Source: Constrictibacter sp. MBR-5 (GTDB lineage Bacteria; Pseudomonadota; Alphaproteobacteria; JAJUGE01). Taken from it: DNA of 64,000 bases. The notes below the pieces were generated by a model, which was not told the DNA's origin, ran no database searches, and saw nothing but the letters and a program-made list of their open reading frames with translations. This document shows positions 6,045 to 15,302 of this stretch, piece by piece (the first letter of the stretch is position 1; the number at the start of each line of letters is the position of its first letter). The position numbers were made by a program, and so were the translations under genes. The DNA lies in contig NZ_JBEPTK010000019.1 of assembly GCF_040549485.1 (NCBI RefSeq), positions 1 to 64,000 of the forward strand, in the 5' to 3' direction.

Positions 6045-6087
6045 GGTTTTGAAGACCAGGCGCCCCACCGGGGTGCGTTTCCCTTCC
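6045..6087 (-). tRNA. selC: tRNA-Sec (TCA), 5' half only, cut in the anticodon arm
   Basis: Read on the minus strand from 6087, the sequence opens with the 5' acceptor strand GGAAGGGA. It continues with a long D arm (GCACCCCGGTGGGGCGC) and an anticodon stem-loop CTGGT-CTTCAAA-ACC with anticodon TCA at 6050-6052. These are the hallmarks of bacterial tRNA-Sec. After ACC the expected AG is replaced by CG, and no variable arm, T-loop (TTCGA) or 3' acceptor strand (CCCTTCC-type) follows in the next 150 bases. The gene therefore stops at the element boundary. A 13-bp palindrome (6103-6115) lies 15 bases upstream and may mark its promoter. Confidence 0.75.
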
Positions 6088-6516
6088 GTCGTTCCGCGGC
6101 AACGACGTTACGTCGGCGCTGCCTGCCGTTGCGGCTTCTGCTCTCTTCGGAGGCAGGGCCGGCCCACCGCCGATCGTCCCGTGTTCCGAGCGAGCCCGGG
6201 GACCGAAGCATAGTCTTCGGCACTCCAGTTGCAACGACCCGTGCCGGTGCCGCTTCGTCGATCGCGAGGCGACGCATTCGCTGAGGAGAGCCCGGATGCC
6301 GTGCAAGATCCCGCCGGACGGAACCGAGGAAAATTGCCGGACCGGCCGGTGCTGCAACTGTCCGGATGTCCTTGATCTGACCGGCAGAAATCGCTCGCGA
6401 CCGTATGTGAATACATATGCATGTCAGACTTCTTCGGCATGATAGTGATGGCCGACAGCGACGCTGACACGATCCCCGTGAAAGGATTCGTCTCGCGTTC
6501 GTTCAGGGGGTGGGGC
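6088..6516. other. Host intergenic stretch upstream of selC and the lipoprotein
   Basis: These 429 bases separate the cut tRNA-Sec gene (minus) from the lipoprotein gene (plus). They should hold the selC promoter near 6088-6130 and the lipoprotein promoter. A 6-bp hairpin (CCGAAG 6203-6208 / CTTCGG 6215-6220) and one possible small frame (6296-6442) are visible. Nothing else is recognised. Confidence 0.4.
6296..6442 (+). CDS. Possible cysteine-rich microprotein, 48 aa
   Basis: An ATG preceded by gaggagagcccgg opens a 48-residue frame, MPCKIPPDGTEENCRTGRCC and onward, with six cysteines, five of them within the first 22 residues. The Cys spacing could bind a metal. The reading is weak: the C-terminal half looks random and the frame ends within the sequence leading to the next gene. 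It may be chance. Confidence 0.2.
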   Translation: MPCKIPPDGTEENCRTGRCCNCPDVLDLTGRNRSRPYVNTYACQTSSA

Positions 6517-6909
6517 ATGAGAAGGTCTGTAGCCGTCGTCGCCGGGGCGGTTTTGCTCGCCGGCTGTCAATCCACGCAGCCGGGGCCGTCGCGCGACCAG
6601 GTCGCCAAGCAGGATGTGGAACTGCTGGGCGGGTTCTATCGCCGCGTCGGATCGCACTGGATCTCGGTCGGCAAGGGCGCCCTGCTGACCGCCGATCAGC
6701 ACGGCGGGTATTGCGCATCGCCGGCGGCTGAGAAGGTGGCCATAAGCGGCAGCCTCGTGTGCCTGTATCCCCGCGACGGAACGTCGACATTCGACCGGGC
6801 CGTGCTGTTCTCGAATTTCGGCGCATTGCAGCAGTTCAGCTTCAAGGACGGTCTGCCGTACCGCTCGATCGCGCCTGCGACCTGGCCGAACGCGGCGCCT
6901 CAGGTCTGA
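6517..6909 (+). CDS. Predicted lipoprotein of unknown function
   Basis: The start chosen is ATG 6517, preceded by gggggtggggc, because it gives a clean lipoprotein leader: MRRSVAVVAGAVLLAGC with lipobox LAGC and Cys17 as the acylated residue. An upstream ATG at 6421 would add 32 residues without signal character. The mature part of about 113 residues has two cysteines (GGYCASPAAE, SLVCLYPRD) that may form a disulfide. No domain is recognised. Its 3' end overlaps the convergent MFS gene by 10 bases. Confidence 0.65.
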   Translation: MRRSVAVVAGAVLLAGCQSTQPGPSRDQVAKQDVELLGGFYRRVGSHWISVGKGALLTADQHGGYCASPAAEKVAISGSLVCLYPRDGTSTFDRAVLFSNFGALQQFSFKDGLPYRSIAPATWPNAAPQV

Positions 6910-8099
6910 CGCCGGCCGCGATAGGTTTCCGGGGCGTAGATCAGGAACAGCGTGCCCATCCCGACCAGCATGGCGGCCGCGACGAAGAGAGCCGCGTCCG
7001 CGCCCTGCAGGTCGACGATGAGGCCGAGGGCGATCGGGCCGATGACGTAGCCCGCGTCGCCGACCATCCTGTAGGTGCTCATGGTGAGGGCATTCATCCC
7101 GGGCGGGGCGGAATCCGCGGCATAGGCGGCGGGTGCCGCGCTGCCGATCGAACTGGCGATGCCCCAGATGACGCAGGCCGCGACGAACCACGTGTAGTCG
7201 GGGGCGGCCGCGAACAGCAGCATCGATGCGCCGGAGATGACGGTCGACGGGACGATCACCGCCTTCCGGCCGAACCGGTCGACCAGCATCCCCGCCGGAT
7301 AGGCGGCGAGCAGGCCGACGATGCTGCCGACGGCGAGGCCGCCGCCGATCTGACCGGCGGAGAGGCCGAGCCGCACGGCGCCGATCACCGGCACGATGTT
7401 GAAGAGGCCGCCGGTGCGGGCGACCGCGTTCATGAACATGATCAGGCAGACGAGCATGTATCCCGTCTGCTGCGTCAGGAGCCTCACCTGGGCGGTGAAG
7501 CCCGGACGCGCGCCGCCGGATGCACTGCCGATCCGGGAGAGGTCGCGCGTCTCCTTGACCGCGAACCACGCGACCGCGGCGGAGATGCCGCCGGCGATGC
7601 CGTAGGCGAGGAAGGGTGCCGCGAGGCCGAGATGCTCGGCCAGCAGGCCGCCGGGGAAGGGGCCGATGCCCACCGAGAAGATGAACACGCCCTGGTAGAT
7701 CGCGATGACCCGGCCGCGCCGCTCCGGCGTCGTTATGTCGGCGAGCACGATCTGGCCCGTGGTCAGGATGAGGCCCGCACCCGCGCCTGCGGCGAAGCGG
7801 GCGATCACGAACTCCGGATAGCCCGTCGCCAGGCCGCACCAGACGTTGGCGGCGGCGGAGAGCAGGCAGCCGATGGCGAGCGTCGGCCGGCGCCCCAGCC
7901 GGTCGGAGAGGTATCCCGCGGGGACGGCCAGGGCGAAGCGCGCCAAGCCGTAGATCGCGATGGTCAGGCCGACGGCGGACGCCGAGACGCCGAACGACTG
8001 CGCGTAGAGCGGCAGAGTCGGCACGATGCCGCCGAAGCCGAGTTGGTTCACCCCGACCAGGACGCACATCCCGATCAGGATTCGTCGTTCGTTCGTCAT
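6900..8099 (-). CDS. MFS transporter, 12-TM drug-efflux type
   Basis: The 399-residue protein has about twelve hydrophobic segments. The motif-A loop GYLSDRLGRRPTL sits between helices 2 and 3, with a second-half copy GMLVDRFGRKAVI. Motif C-like glycine-rich helices (GIGPFPGGLLAEHLG) follow helix 5, as in proton-driven DHA1 exporters. The start at ATG 8099 (MTNERRIL) is preferred; an upstream GTG would add 26 non-hydrophobic residues. The substrate is unknown. It is divergent from the Dabb-domain gene, sharing the 112-base promoter region. Confidence 0.85.
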   Translation of the reverse strand: MTNERRILIGMCVLVGVNQLGFGGIVPTLPLYAQSFGVSASAVGLTIAIYGLARFALAVPAGYLSDRLGRRPTLAIGCLLSAAANVWCGLATGYPEFVIARFAAGAGAGLILTTGQIVLADITTPERRGRVIAIYQGVFIFSVGIGPFPGGLLAEHLGLAAPFLAYGIAGGISAAVAWFAVKETRDLSRIGSASGGARPGFTAQVRLLTQQTGYMLVCLIMFMNAVARTGGLFNIVPVIGAVRLGLSAGQIGGGLAVGSIVGLLAAYPAGMLVDRFGRKAVIVPSTVISGASMLLFAAAPDYTWFVAACVIWGIASSIGSAAPAAYAADSAPPGMNALTMSTYRMVGDAGYVIGPIALGLIVDLQGADAALFVAAAMLVGMGTLFLIYAPETYRGRRQT

Positions 8100-8211
8100 G
8101 CCGGACTTGTGCGGCCTGACGTCCCGGCCGGCAAGGACCGATGATGCGCCCGCACGGCTTGACCGCCATGCGTCCACGACGCATCAACGCCCCTCGTTTC
8201 GCAGATCCGGG

Positions 8212-8514
8212 ATGTCCAGCGTGATCCGTCACATCGTCTTCTTCAGCGTCCGCCCCGGCGTGGACATCGAGACCGTCCGCAACGGCCTCATGCGCCTCGG
8301 CGACATTCCGCATTCCGACGCGTTCGAAGTCATGGTGAACGGCAAGACCGATCCGCTCTCCGACGAGATCGACCTGGTCGTCTATGCGGAGTTTCCGGAT
8401 GCGGCGGCACTGGAGGCGTACAAGGCGCATCCGATCTGGGCGGATACGACGGCGAAGGTCCGGCCGATGCGCGAGATGCGCTACTCCGCCGACGCGGTCT
8501 CGACCCTCGGCTGA
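8212..8514 (+). CDS. Dabb (stress-responsive A/B barrel) domain protein
   Basis: The 100-residue product is one dimeric alpha-beta barrel: VIRHIVFFSVRPGVD, then FEVMVNGKTDPLSDEIDLVV, ending in the helix and strand EAYKAHPIWADTTAKVRPM. This is the Dabb family layout with its H-V-F and Y-x-x-H-P signatures. Members are small cytosolic proteins of mostly unknown, sometimes stress-linked, function. The true start is ATG 8212; the frame upstream is not coding. Its last 34 bases overlap the end of selB on the opposite strand. Confidence 0.8.
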   Translation: MSSVIRHIVFFSVRPGVDIETVRNGLMRLGDIPHSDAFEVMVNGKTDPLSDEIDLVVYAEFPDAAALEAYKAHPIWADTTAKVRPMREMRYSADAVSTLG

Positions 8515-10496
8515 TCGGCCTGTCCCGGGGACGCCGTATCTGCGGCGCCAGTGACGAGCGCAGAGGCGGGCGCATCGGGATCGGGAAAAAGGTCGGGAAT
8601 CGCGCCGACGATCCGCCGCCGGTCGCCTTCGCGGCGCGTGAGACCGCGCGCGTCGAAGAATTCCAGCAGCTGGATCGTGACGTTGCGGCCGATGCCGGTG
8701 CGGTCCTTGAACTGCGCCGCGGTGAAGCTCCCCCCGTCGGCGTCCGCGGCCTCACGCGCCATGTGCGCCAGGGCGACGAGGGCGCGGGGCGGAAAGAACC
8801 GGTTGTCGGCGACCGGCATGACGATTCCCATGCGGGCGAGACGCCGCAGTGCAGCGGTCACAGGCTCGTGGTTCAGCCCCAGCGCTTCGGCGATCTCGCG
8901 CACGCGCGGCGGCCGCAGGCCCGCGGCATCGAGCAGCGGCTCGATTCGCGCCCACAGCTTCGCGTCGGCGGAAGACAGCTGGGCTTCATGCCCGGGCAGC
9001 CTGACCCAGCCGGCTTCGCGGCGAACGTCGCCGGCCTTTACCAGCGCCGCCAGCGCGGCGTCGAACGTCGCCACCGGAGGCCTGCCGGCCATCGCGATGC
9101 GCAGCCGGCGCGGATCGGGGCCGGGCGAGTCGGGATGCCGTTCGTGCCAGGCGCCGAGCGCCCGCAGGATTTCGGATCGCAGCACGTCCCAGTGCGCCGG
9201 CGCGAAGGCGATCGCCGCATCGCCCTCGCCGATCCGGACGAGCGGCACGCGGGCGAGCAGCGCGCCCCTGTCGGATTCGGACAGGTTCCGCGCCGTCAGG
9301 AAGGGCGCCAACGCCAACCCGTGGACCAGGATGTCGAGCGCCCCTGCCAGGGCCGCCGTCGCGTCGTTCGTCTCGAAGGCGCCGAGCAGCGCGAGCCGTT
9401 CCGGGCGCCGGGCGCCGCGCAACGGCGGGGCCGGGTCCAGGACGTAGCCGCCGCCGACCGTATGCTGCGCCGACTGGTCGCGCAGAACGAAGCGGTCGCC
9501 GGCGAGCGCGCCGATCGGCCGGTCCAGCTGCAGGCGGACGAGGCCACGCTCTCCCGCTTCGAGGCGCCGTCCGGCGAGCGGCGATACGCGCGCCGTGACG
9601 TCAGCCGCCCCGAGATGCAGATGCATCGGCGTCCGGTCGCGCAGCGGTGCCGGCGCGTCCGGAAGCAGGCGGACGACCGCATCCAGGCGATCCGTCGGGG
9701 CGTGGAGGTCGGCCGCCACCAGCCAGTCACCGCGGTGCACGGCGTCCTTCGACAGTCCGGTGCCGGCGATGTTGAGGGCGCAGCGCTCGCCCGCGCGTGC
9801 CGCATGCGTCTCGCGGTTCTGGGCATGGATGCCGCGCACGCGCACCTCGTGCCCGGCAGGCGAAAGGAGGAGGCGGTCGCCCACCCTGACCGACCCGGCG
9901 AAGGCGGTACCCGTCACGACGATACCGGTGCCGTGCAGCGTGAAGCAGCGGTCGACGGCGAGCCGGAAGCCGCCGCCGGCGGCGGCACGGCGCATCGCCC
10001 TGGCCGTGCGGGTCAGATGGGCGGCGAGTTCGGGCACGCCCGCGCCCGTCGTGGAGGAGAGCGGGAACAGCGGCGCCTCCGCCAGCACCGTCGGCTTCAG
10101 GAGTGCCGCGACCTCGTTCTCGACCGCGCGGCGCCGTTCCTCCGGAACCCGGTCCACCTTCGTGATGGCGACGGCCCCCCGCGGCACCTGGAGAAGGTCG
10201 AGGATCGCCAGATGCTCGCGTGTCTGCGGCATGACGCCGTCGTCGGCGGCGACGACCAGCAGGCCGAAGTCGATCCCGCCGACGCCGGCCAGCATGTTGC
10301 GCACGAACTTCTCGTGGCCGGGAACGTCGACGAAGCCCAGGATCGTCCCGTCGGGCAGGGGCAGGTAGGCGAAGCCCAGGTCGATGGTGAGGCCCCGCCG
10401 CTTCTCCTCGGGCAGGCGGTCGGCATCGACGCCGGTGAGGGCGCGGACGAGGCTCGTCTTGCCGTGGTCGATATGGCCGGCGGTGGCGACGATCAT
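8481..10496 (-). CDS. selB: Selenocysteine-specific elongation factor SelB
   Basis: SelB is the GTPase that carries Sec-tRNA-Sec to UGA codons marked by a SECIS hairpin. The 671-residue protein starts with G1 [10 protein letters not shown] (7-16). It continues with G2/switch residues (RGLTIDLGF), G3 DVPGHEKF and G4 TKVDR (the TKxD form of SelB). EF-Tu-like domains II and III follow, then C-terminal winged helices that bind SECIS RNA (SAEDAKLW-type, [20 protein letters not shown]). It overlaps selA by 4 bases (ATGA), so the two are co-translated. The selC gene about 2.4 kb downstream is cut. Confidence 0.97.
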   Translation of the reverse strand: MIVATAGHIDHGKTSLVRALTGVDADRLPEEKRRGLTIDLGFAYLPLPDGTILGFVDVPGHEKFVRNMLAGVGGIDFGLLVVAADDGVMPQTREHLAILDLLQVPRGAVAITKVDRVPEERRRAVENEVAALLKPTVLAEAPLFPLSSTTGAGVPELAAHLTRTARAMRRAAAGGGFRLAVDRCFTLHGTGIVVTGTAFAGSVRVGDRLLLSPAGHEVRVRGIHAQNRETHAARAGERCALNIAGTGLSKDAVHRGDWLVAADLHAPTDRLDAVVRLLPDAPAPLRDRTPMHLHLGAADVTARVSPLAGRRLEAGERGLVRLQLDRPIGALAGDRFVLRDQSAQHTVGGGYVLDPAPPLRGARRPERLALLGAFETNDATAALAGALDILVHGLALAPFLTARNLSESDRGALLARVPLVRIGEGDAAIAFAPAHWDVLRSEILRALGAWHERHPDSPGPDPRRLRIAMAGRPPVATFDAALAALVKAGDVRREAGWVRLPGHEAQLSSADAKLWARIEPLLDAAGLRPPRVREIAEALGLNHEPVTAALRRLARMGIVMPVADNRFFPPRALVALAHMAREAADADGGSFTAAQFKDRTGIGRNVTIQLLEFFDARGLTRREGDRRRIVGAIPDLFPDPDAPASALVTGAADTASPGQADQPRVETASAE

Positions 10497-11908
10497 GGCG
10501 GCGCCAAGGCTCCCAATTGGGCACGGAAGGCCGCCTCGTCCTCGAGGCAGCGCAGGTCGAGCAGAAGCGCGTCGTCGGCGATCCGGCCGATCACCGGGCG
10601 TTCGAGAGACCGGAAGGCGGCGGCTAGCCCCTTGAGGAACCGGCCGGTGCCGCGCTTGCCGCGCGGGGCGATCCGCAGGGCGGCACTCTCCAGCAGGTCG
10701 ACGGGGAGGGCGCCGCTGCCGATCTGGCTGCGGCAGGCGACGACCGTGACGTCCGCCGTCTCGCCCAGGGCCGCGGCCACGACCGGCCGCAGCCGCTCGG
10801 CCGCCGCCGCGATGTCCGTTGCCGGCCGGGTCAGGAGCCGCAGCGCCGGCAGCCGCTCGACCAGCCGGTTCGGGTCCTCGTAGAGCCGCAGCACGGCTTC
10901 CAGGGCCGCGATCGTCACCTTGTCCAGCCGCATCGCGCGCTTCAGCGGGTTGCGCTTGATCTTGGCGATCAGGTCGGCCCGGCCGACGATCAGCCCCGCC
11001 TGCGGCCCGCCGAGCAGCTTATCGCCGCTGAAGGTGACGATGTCCGCGCGTGCGGCGATCGCCTCGGCGGGGGTCGCCTCGCGCGGCAGCCCCCATCGGC
11101 GCAGGTCGGCGAGCTGCCCGGCACCGAGGTCGATCACAAAGGGCAGGCCGTGCGCATGGGCCAAGTCGGCCATCGTGCGCTCGTCTACGGTGGCCGTGAA
11201 GCCCTCGACCGCGTAGTTGCTGGTGTGGACCTTCATCAGCAGCGCCGTGGCCGGGCCGATCGCGTCGGCGAAATCGCGCGGGTGCGTGCGGTTGGTGGTT
11301 CCCACCTCGCGCAGGCGGCATCCGGCGCGGTTCATGATGTCGGGCACCCGGAAGGCGCCGCCGATCTCCACCAGTTCGCCTCGCGAGACGGGGACCTCCC
11401 GGCGCGCCGCGAGGGCGTTGAGGACGAGCAGCACCGCCGCCGCGTTGTTGTTGACGACGGTCGCCGCCTCGGCACCGGTCAGCCGGCAAAGCAGCGGCTC
11501 GACATGGTCGTCGCGGTCGCCGCGGCGGCCGGTGTCCAGGTCGAACTCGATGCTGCAGGCGCCCGCCGCGGCGGTCATCGCGGCGATCGCCTCCGGCGGC
11601 AGCGGCGCGCGGCCGAGATTGGTGTGGAGGACGGTTCCGGTGAGATTGAAGACCGGGCGCAGCGACGAGCGGGCACCGCGCGCCAGCCGCTCCGCGACCG
11701 AATCGAAGATCAGTGCTTCGTCGTTCGGCGGGGTGGGATTGGGGGCACGGCGGCGATCGTCCAGCACCGCACGGATCGCCGCGGTCGTGGCCGCACGGCC
11801 ATAGCGGTCGATCATCGCTGCCGCGGGATCGGCACGCAGCAGCCGGTCGACCGACGGCAGCCTCGACCGGTCGTCTCGCTCGGATTGTTCAGTCGGTACC
11901 GTGGCCAT
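10493..11908 (-). CDS. selA: L-seryl-tRNA(Sec) selenium transferase SelA
   Basis: SelA is the PLP enzyme that turns seryl-tRNA-Sec into selenocysteyl-tRNA-Sec using selenophosphate. The 471-residue protein is full length. It has the N-terminal tRNA-binding helix region ([12 protein letters not shown]), the [17 protein letters not shown] motif near residues 87-103, NNNAAAVLL, and the PLP lysine in [11 protein letters not shown] (Lys297). Its stop overlaps the selB start. No selD is present in the window. With selB it forms a complete Sec-insertion pair that still needs an intact tRNA-Sec. Confidence 0.97.
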   Translation of the reverse strand: MATVPTEQSERDDRSRLPSVDRLLRADPAAAMIDRYGRAATTAAIRAVLDDRRRAPNPTPPNDEALIFDSVAERLARGARSSLRPVFNLTGTVLHTNLGRAPLPPEAIAAMTAAAGACSIEFDLDTGRRGDRDDHVEPLLCRLTGAEAATVVNNNAAAVLLVLNALAARREVPVSRGELVEIGGAFRVPDIMNRAGCRLREVGTTNRTHPRDFADAIGPATALLMKVHTSNYAVEGFTATVDERTMADLAHAHGLPFVIDLGAGQLADLRRWGLPREATPAEAIAARADIVTFSGDKLLGGPQAGLIVGRADLIAKIKRNPLKRAMRLDKVTIAALEAVLRLYEDPNRLVERLPALRLLTRPATDIAAAAERLRPVVAAALGETADVTVVACRSQIGSGALPVDLLESAALRIAPRGKRGTGRFLKGLAAAFRSLERPVIGRIADDALLLDLRCLEDEAAFRAQLGALAPP

Positions 11909-11940
11909 TGCCGCAGGCTATGAGCCGCGGCGGCAGACCG

Positions 11941-12450
11941 TCAATGCAGGTGCAGGCGGGCCAGCGTCTGCAGGTCGCGCACCAGCCGGTCGCCTTCGGC
12001 GCCGCCGTCGCCTTCGATACGGTCCATCATGATGCGCCGCGCGGCGTCCAGATGCGCGCGCAGCACCCCGACTTCCGTCTCGCCGGCATCGCGGCGGTCC
12101 GCTGTCATGCGGCAGAGCACCTCGCCGATATGCGTCAGCAGCGGGTATCCGAACGTGCCGCCCTGGCCTTTCATGTCGTGGGCGAGCCTGTAGAAAGCCT
12201 GAAAGCTGCTCTCGCTCGCGGCTCCGGGGCGGCCGATTCGCGCCAGGGCCTCGTACATGTCGGCGAGCGCCGCCGGCCCCCAGTCGGCGATGTAGACCTC
12301 CTTCAGGCGGTCGACGGCAGCCTGGGCGCGTTCGAGGGCACCGAGGTCGAATTCGCTGTCGAACCCGGCGTCGGCGTCTCCGGCATCCGGGTCCGTGCGG
12401 TGGTCGTCGTCGGATTCCCGCGCATTCCCGACCATGGGGGCGTACCTCAT
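11941..12450 (-). CDS. Stand-alone histidine phosphotransfer (HPt) protein
   Basis: The 169-residue protein has a disordered acidic N-terminus (residues 10-35). A helical HPt domain follows whose phospho-accepting motif FYRLAHDMKGQGGTFGYPLL carries His91. Such proteins relay phosphate between a hybrid kinase and a receiver. No kinase is encoded nearby. The ATG at 12450 overlaps the stop of the receiver gene (ATGA), so the two are made together and probably are partners. Confidence 0.82.
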   Translation of the reverse strand: MRYAPMVGNARESDDDHRTDPDAGDADAGFDSEFDLGALERAQAAVDRLKEVYIADWGPAALADMYEALARIGRPGAASESSFQAFYRLAHDMKGQGGTFGYPLLTHIGEVLCRMTADRRDAGETEVGVLRAHLDAARRIMMDRIEGDGGAEGDRLVRDLQTLARLHLH

Positions 12451-12920
12451 GAGCCCACAGCCGCCGCCGGCAGGTCGCGACGCTGCACCGGCCCGAAATA
12501 CTCGCCACGTCGCACGAACGGCCGCGGGTTGCGCAGGATCGTCATGATCCGGTCCGCCAGGGCCTTGGCCGAGATCGGCTTGGCGAGCACCTCATGCACG
12601 CCGGCATTGCGGGCTTCGACGATCCTGTTCAGCTCGGTGTGCGCCGTCAGCATGATGATCGGGACGTAGGGATTCGGACTTTCGTTTCCGGTGCGCACGC
12701 GGCGCACGAACTCGAGCCCGTCCATCGGCTCCATCACCCTGTCGCAGATGATGATGTCGGCGGGAAAGAGCTGAAACTTTTGGATGCCGTCGGTGCCATC
12801 GACGGCTTCACGCAGCTTGGTGACGCCCAGCGCCTCCAGGATGGTCCGGACGACCGCACGGGTATGGCGGTTGTCGTCCACCAGGAGGACGCAAAGCGAT
12901 GCGAAGTCGGCAGGCGTCAT
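12447..12920 (-). CDS. Single-domain response regulator (CheY-like)
   Basis: From ATG 12920 the protein has 157 residues: a receiver domain with acid pair DD15-16, phospho-acceptor Asp60 (IICDRVMEPMDG), the switch Thr in IMLTAHT and the Lys in LAKPIS. A short tail, RPFVRRGEYFGPVQRRD, resembles the Y-F-G-P-x-R-R tails seen on alphaproteobacterial single-domain receivers. A longer TTG-started version is possible but lacks a ribosome site. It precedes and overlaps the HPt gene, so the output is likely protein-protein signalling rather than transcription. Confidence 0.85.
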   Translation of the reverse strand: MTPADFASLCVLLVDDNRHTRAVVRTILEALGVTKLREAVDGTDGIQKFQLFPADIIICDRVMEPMDGLEFVRRVRTGNESPNPYVPIIMLTAHTELNRIVEARNAGVHEVLAKPISAKALADRIMTILRNPRPFVRRGEYFGPVQRRDLPAAAVGS

Positions 12921-13025
12921 TCCCTCGCTCCCGAAGTTCCATCGGAACCGTTCCAACGGACGGGCTCTGCTGAGAAGAGAACGGCGGTTCGACTTAAATT
13001 GAGGTTAAGCCCTCGGAACGGCGAC

Positions 13026-13316
13026 TCAGTCGGTCGAGCAGACGGTGATGCGGCGCTCGGTGATCATGTCCTTGTACCGCTCGCGGGTCTCGGCCAGGCG
13101 CGGCAGCGCCGAGTGATCCTGGAAAGCCTTCTCGTCGGCGTAGAGCTCGAACAGAAGGATACGCCCGTCATCCTTCTTCGGGACCAGAACGTCGAAGCGG
13201 ACGCAGCCGGGCTCCGTCTCTCGGCTCAGGCGGGCATGTTCGCGGATGATGGCTTCGAAAGCGGTACGGTGCTCGGGCTTCACGTGGAATTCCACGGCGA
13301 TCGCGACCTTGGACAT
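13026..13316 (-). CDS. Antibiotic biosynthesis monooxygenase (ABM) domain protein
   Basis: The 96-residue protein has the ferredoxin-like ABM fold: VAIAVEFHVKPEHRTAFEAI, then ARLSRETEPGCVRFDVLVPK and LFELYADEKAFQDHSALPRL. The ETEPGC and F-x-D-H-x-x-x-P spacing is typical of YgiN/LsrG-like dimers, which act on quinones or small signalling carbonyls. The start is fixed by the ribosome site agggagaccggc. It stands alone between the receiver gene and the small membrane-protein gene. The substrate is unknown. Confidence 0.82.
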   Translation of the reverse strand: MSKVAIAVEFHVKPEHRTAFEAIIREHARLSRETEPGCVRFDVLVPKKDDGRILLFELYADEKAFQDHSALPRLAETRERYKDMITERRITVCSTD

Positions 13317-13423
13317 GCCGGTCTCCCTGATTCGGATGGGTCGGCATCGTCCGTCGATTCGGCCGTCGCGGCAAGGCGGCCCCGGAGGCGAGGGCGTGTC
13401 CCGCGCCTGCGTTCCGATCGGCC

Positions 13424-13618
13424 TCAGTCCGTGCCCGGTCCGTTGCCGGTGTTGCGCGCGATCAGGCTGAACCCGAACAGGGTCATGAAGCCGAACAGAA
13501 GGAAGCCGGCCAGTTCCACGCCGCCGTCGACCGCGCGACTGGCCAGGAACAGGCCGACGAGCGCCAGCAGGACGACGATGGCCGACAGGAGGAATAGGCC
13601 GAGGCCGTGATCGTTCAT
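13424..13618 (-). CDS. Small two-helix membrane protein divergent from ccoN
   Basis: The 64-residue protein has two membrane segments (residues about 6-26, LGLFLLSAIVVLLALVGLFL, and about 33-53, VELAGFLLFGFMTLFGFSL) joined by a short D-G loop, with a polar C-terminus. The gene is divergent from ccoNOQP, and the FNR/FixK box at 13721-13734 lies between them, 103 bases upstream of its start. An oxygen-linked role in or near the oxidase is therefore an inference from position. It matches no family I can name. Confidence 0.6.
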   Translation of the reverse strand: MNDHGLGLFLLSAIVVLLALVGLFLASRAVDGGVELAGFLLFGFMTLFGFSLIARNTGNGPGTD

Positions 13619-13720
13619 GGCTGTGCTCCGAATCCGGGTTCCGCCGTTCGTCGCGCGCGACCAGGTCGCGTGACGCTCCGGCAACGTGGGCGACCATGCA
13701 TCCGCCCCGGCTCCTCTGCC

Positions 13721-13734
13721 TTGATCTGGGTCAA
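13721..13734. promoter_or_regulatory. FNR/FixK-type box (anaerobox)
   Basis: TTGATCTGGGTCAA fits the FNR/FixK consensus TTGAT-N4-ATCAA with one substitution. It is centred about 80 bases before the ccoN ATG. Alphaproteobacterial cbb3 operons are classically switched on under low oxygen through such a site. It could also serve the divergent small membrane-protein gene. Confidence 0.85.
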
Positions 13735-13808
13735 TGCCGTCGGCCTCGTTCGCGGCGAGGTTCCCCCTGCACTGAAGCGGCAGGGTTGCCGCAGGGGAGA
13801 TCGGCATC

Positions 13809-15296
13809 ATGGCAGCAGAAGCCGTCGCGCGCGGTGCGCGACCTCTGGATTCGCCCGACTACGACGAAGACGTCATCCGGCTGTTCACACTGGCCACGAT
13901 GTTCTGGGGCGTCGTCGCCTTCGCGGCTGGCGTGTTCATCGCACTGCAACTCGCGTTCCCGGTGCTCGACCTGGGGCTGGAATACACGACCTTCGGGCGT
14001 CTCCGGCCGCTGCACACGTCGGCTGCCATCTTCGCGTTCGGCGGAAACGCGCTGTTCGCCACTTCCCTCTACACGGTGCAGCGCACCTGCCGGGCCGAGC
14101 TGTTCGGCGGTCGGACGGTGGCGAACTTCCTCTTCTGGGGCTACCAGTTCTTCATCGTGCTGGCCGCATCTGGCTACGTGCTGGGCATCACCCAGAGCAA
14201 GGAGTACGCCGAGCCGGAATGGTATGTGGACCTCTGGCTGACGGTCGTCTGGGTCCTCTACCTCGTCGTCTATCTCGGCACGCTGATGAAGCGGCGCGAG
14301 CCGCACATCTACGTGGCGAACTGGTTCTTCCTCGCCTTCATCGTCACCGTCGCGATGCTGCACATCGTGAACAACCTGTCGGTGCCGGTGTCCTTCTTCG
14401 GCGCGAAGAGCTATTCGGCCTTCGCCGGCGTGCAGGACGCGCTGACCCAGTGGTGGTACGGCCATAACGCGGTCGGCTTCTTCCTCACCGCCGGCTTCCT
14501 CGGGATCATGTACTACTTCATCCCGAAGCGCGCGAACCGGCCCGTCTACTCGTACCGCCTGTCGATCATCCACTTCTGGGCGCTGATCTTCCTCTACATC
14601 TGGGCGGGCCCGCATCACCTGCACTACACGGCGCTGCCCGACTGGTCGCAGACCCTCGGCATGACCTTCTCCGTGATGCTCTGGATGCCGTCCTGGGGTG
14701 GGATGATCAACGGCCTGATGACCCTCTCGGGCGCCTGGGACAAGCTGCGCACCGACCCTGTCCTGCGCTTCCTTGTGGTCTCGGTCGGCTTCTACGGCAT
14801 GAGCACGTTCGAGGGACCGGTCATGTCGATCAAGGCCGTGAACGGCCTGTCGCACTACACCGACTGGACCATCGGCCACGTCCATTCCGGCGCGCTCGGC
14901 TGGGTCGCCTTCATTTCCTTCGGTGCCGTCTACCACTTGGTTCCGGTGCTGTGGGGCAAGCGCGAGCTGTGGTCGATGCGGCTGGTGAGCTGGCACTTCT
15001 GGACCGCGACGATCGGCATCGTCCTCTACATCACCTCGATGTGGGTCTCTGGGATCATGCAGGGCCTGATGTGGCGCGCCTACGACAGCCTCGGCTTCCT
15101 CCAGTACTCGTTCGTCGAGACCGTGGAGGCGATGCACCCCTTCTATCTGATCCGCGCCCTGGGTGGGATCTTGTTCCTGATCGGGTCCCTGATGATGGCC
15201 TACAACCTGTACCGGACGATCGTCGGCGAGGCGGAAGAGATGTCCCCCGACGTCGTGCACGCACCGGGCGGCGCCGCCGCCGTCGCGGGGGAGTGA
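13809..15296 (+). CDS. ccoN: cbb3-type cytochrome c oxidase subunit I
   Basis: CcoN is the catalytic heme-copper subunit of the high-affinity cbb3 oxidase of the inner membrane. The 495-residue protein has the expected membrane helices and ligands. These are His69 in the RPLHTSAA segment (low-spin heme), the copper-site histidines in [11 protein letters not shown] and [13 protein letters not shown], and the late heme histidine pair in [11 protein letters not shown]. The start follows caggggagatcggcatc. It opens the order N-O-Q-P and lies 75 bases after the anaerobox. No ccoGHIS assembly genes follow in the window. Confidence 0.97.
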   Translation: MAAEAVARGARPLDSPDYDEDVIRLFTLATMFWGVVAFAAGVFIALQLAFPVLDLGLEYTTFGRLRPLHTSAAIFAFGGNALFATSLYTVQRTCRAELFGGRTVANFLFWGYQFFIVLAASGYVLGITQSKEYAEPEWYVDLWLTVVWVLYLVVYLGTLMKRREPHIYVANWFFLAFIVTVAMLHIVNNLSVPVSFFGAKSYSAFAGVQDALTQWWYGHNAVGFFLTAGFLGIMYYFIPKRANRPVYSYRLSIIHFWALIFLYIWAGPHHLHYTALPDWSQTLGMTFSVMLWMPSWGGMINGLMTLSGAWDKLRTDPVLRFLVVSVGFYGMSTFEGPVMSIKAVNGLSHYTDWTIGHVHSGALGWVAFISFGAVYHLVPVLWGKRELWSMRLVSWHFWTATIGIVLYITSMWVSGIMQGLMWRAYDSLGFLQYSFVETVEAMHPFYLIRALGGILFLIGSLMMAYNLYRTIVGEAEEMSPDVVHAPGGAAAVAGE

Positions 15297-15302
15297 GGCG
15301 AG

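Noticed and set aside
6203-6220. CCGAAG/CTTCGG hairpin taken as a terminator
   Set aside because: Six-bp stem with no U-tract on either strand.
6424-8430. 668-aa open frame antisense to the lipoprotein and MFS genes
   Set aside because: It is Arg/Gly/Pro-rich with no domain, and the MFS frame on the same strand has clear membrane motifs.
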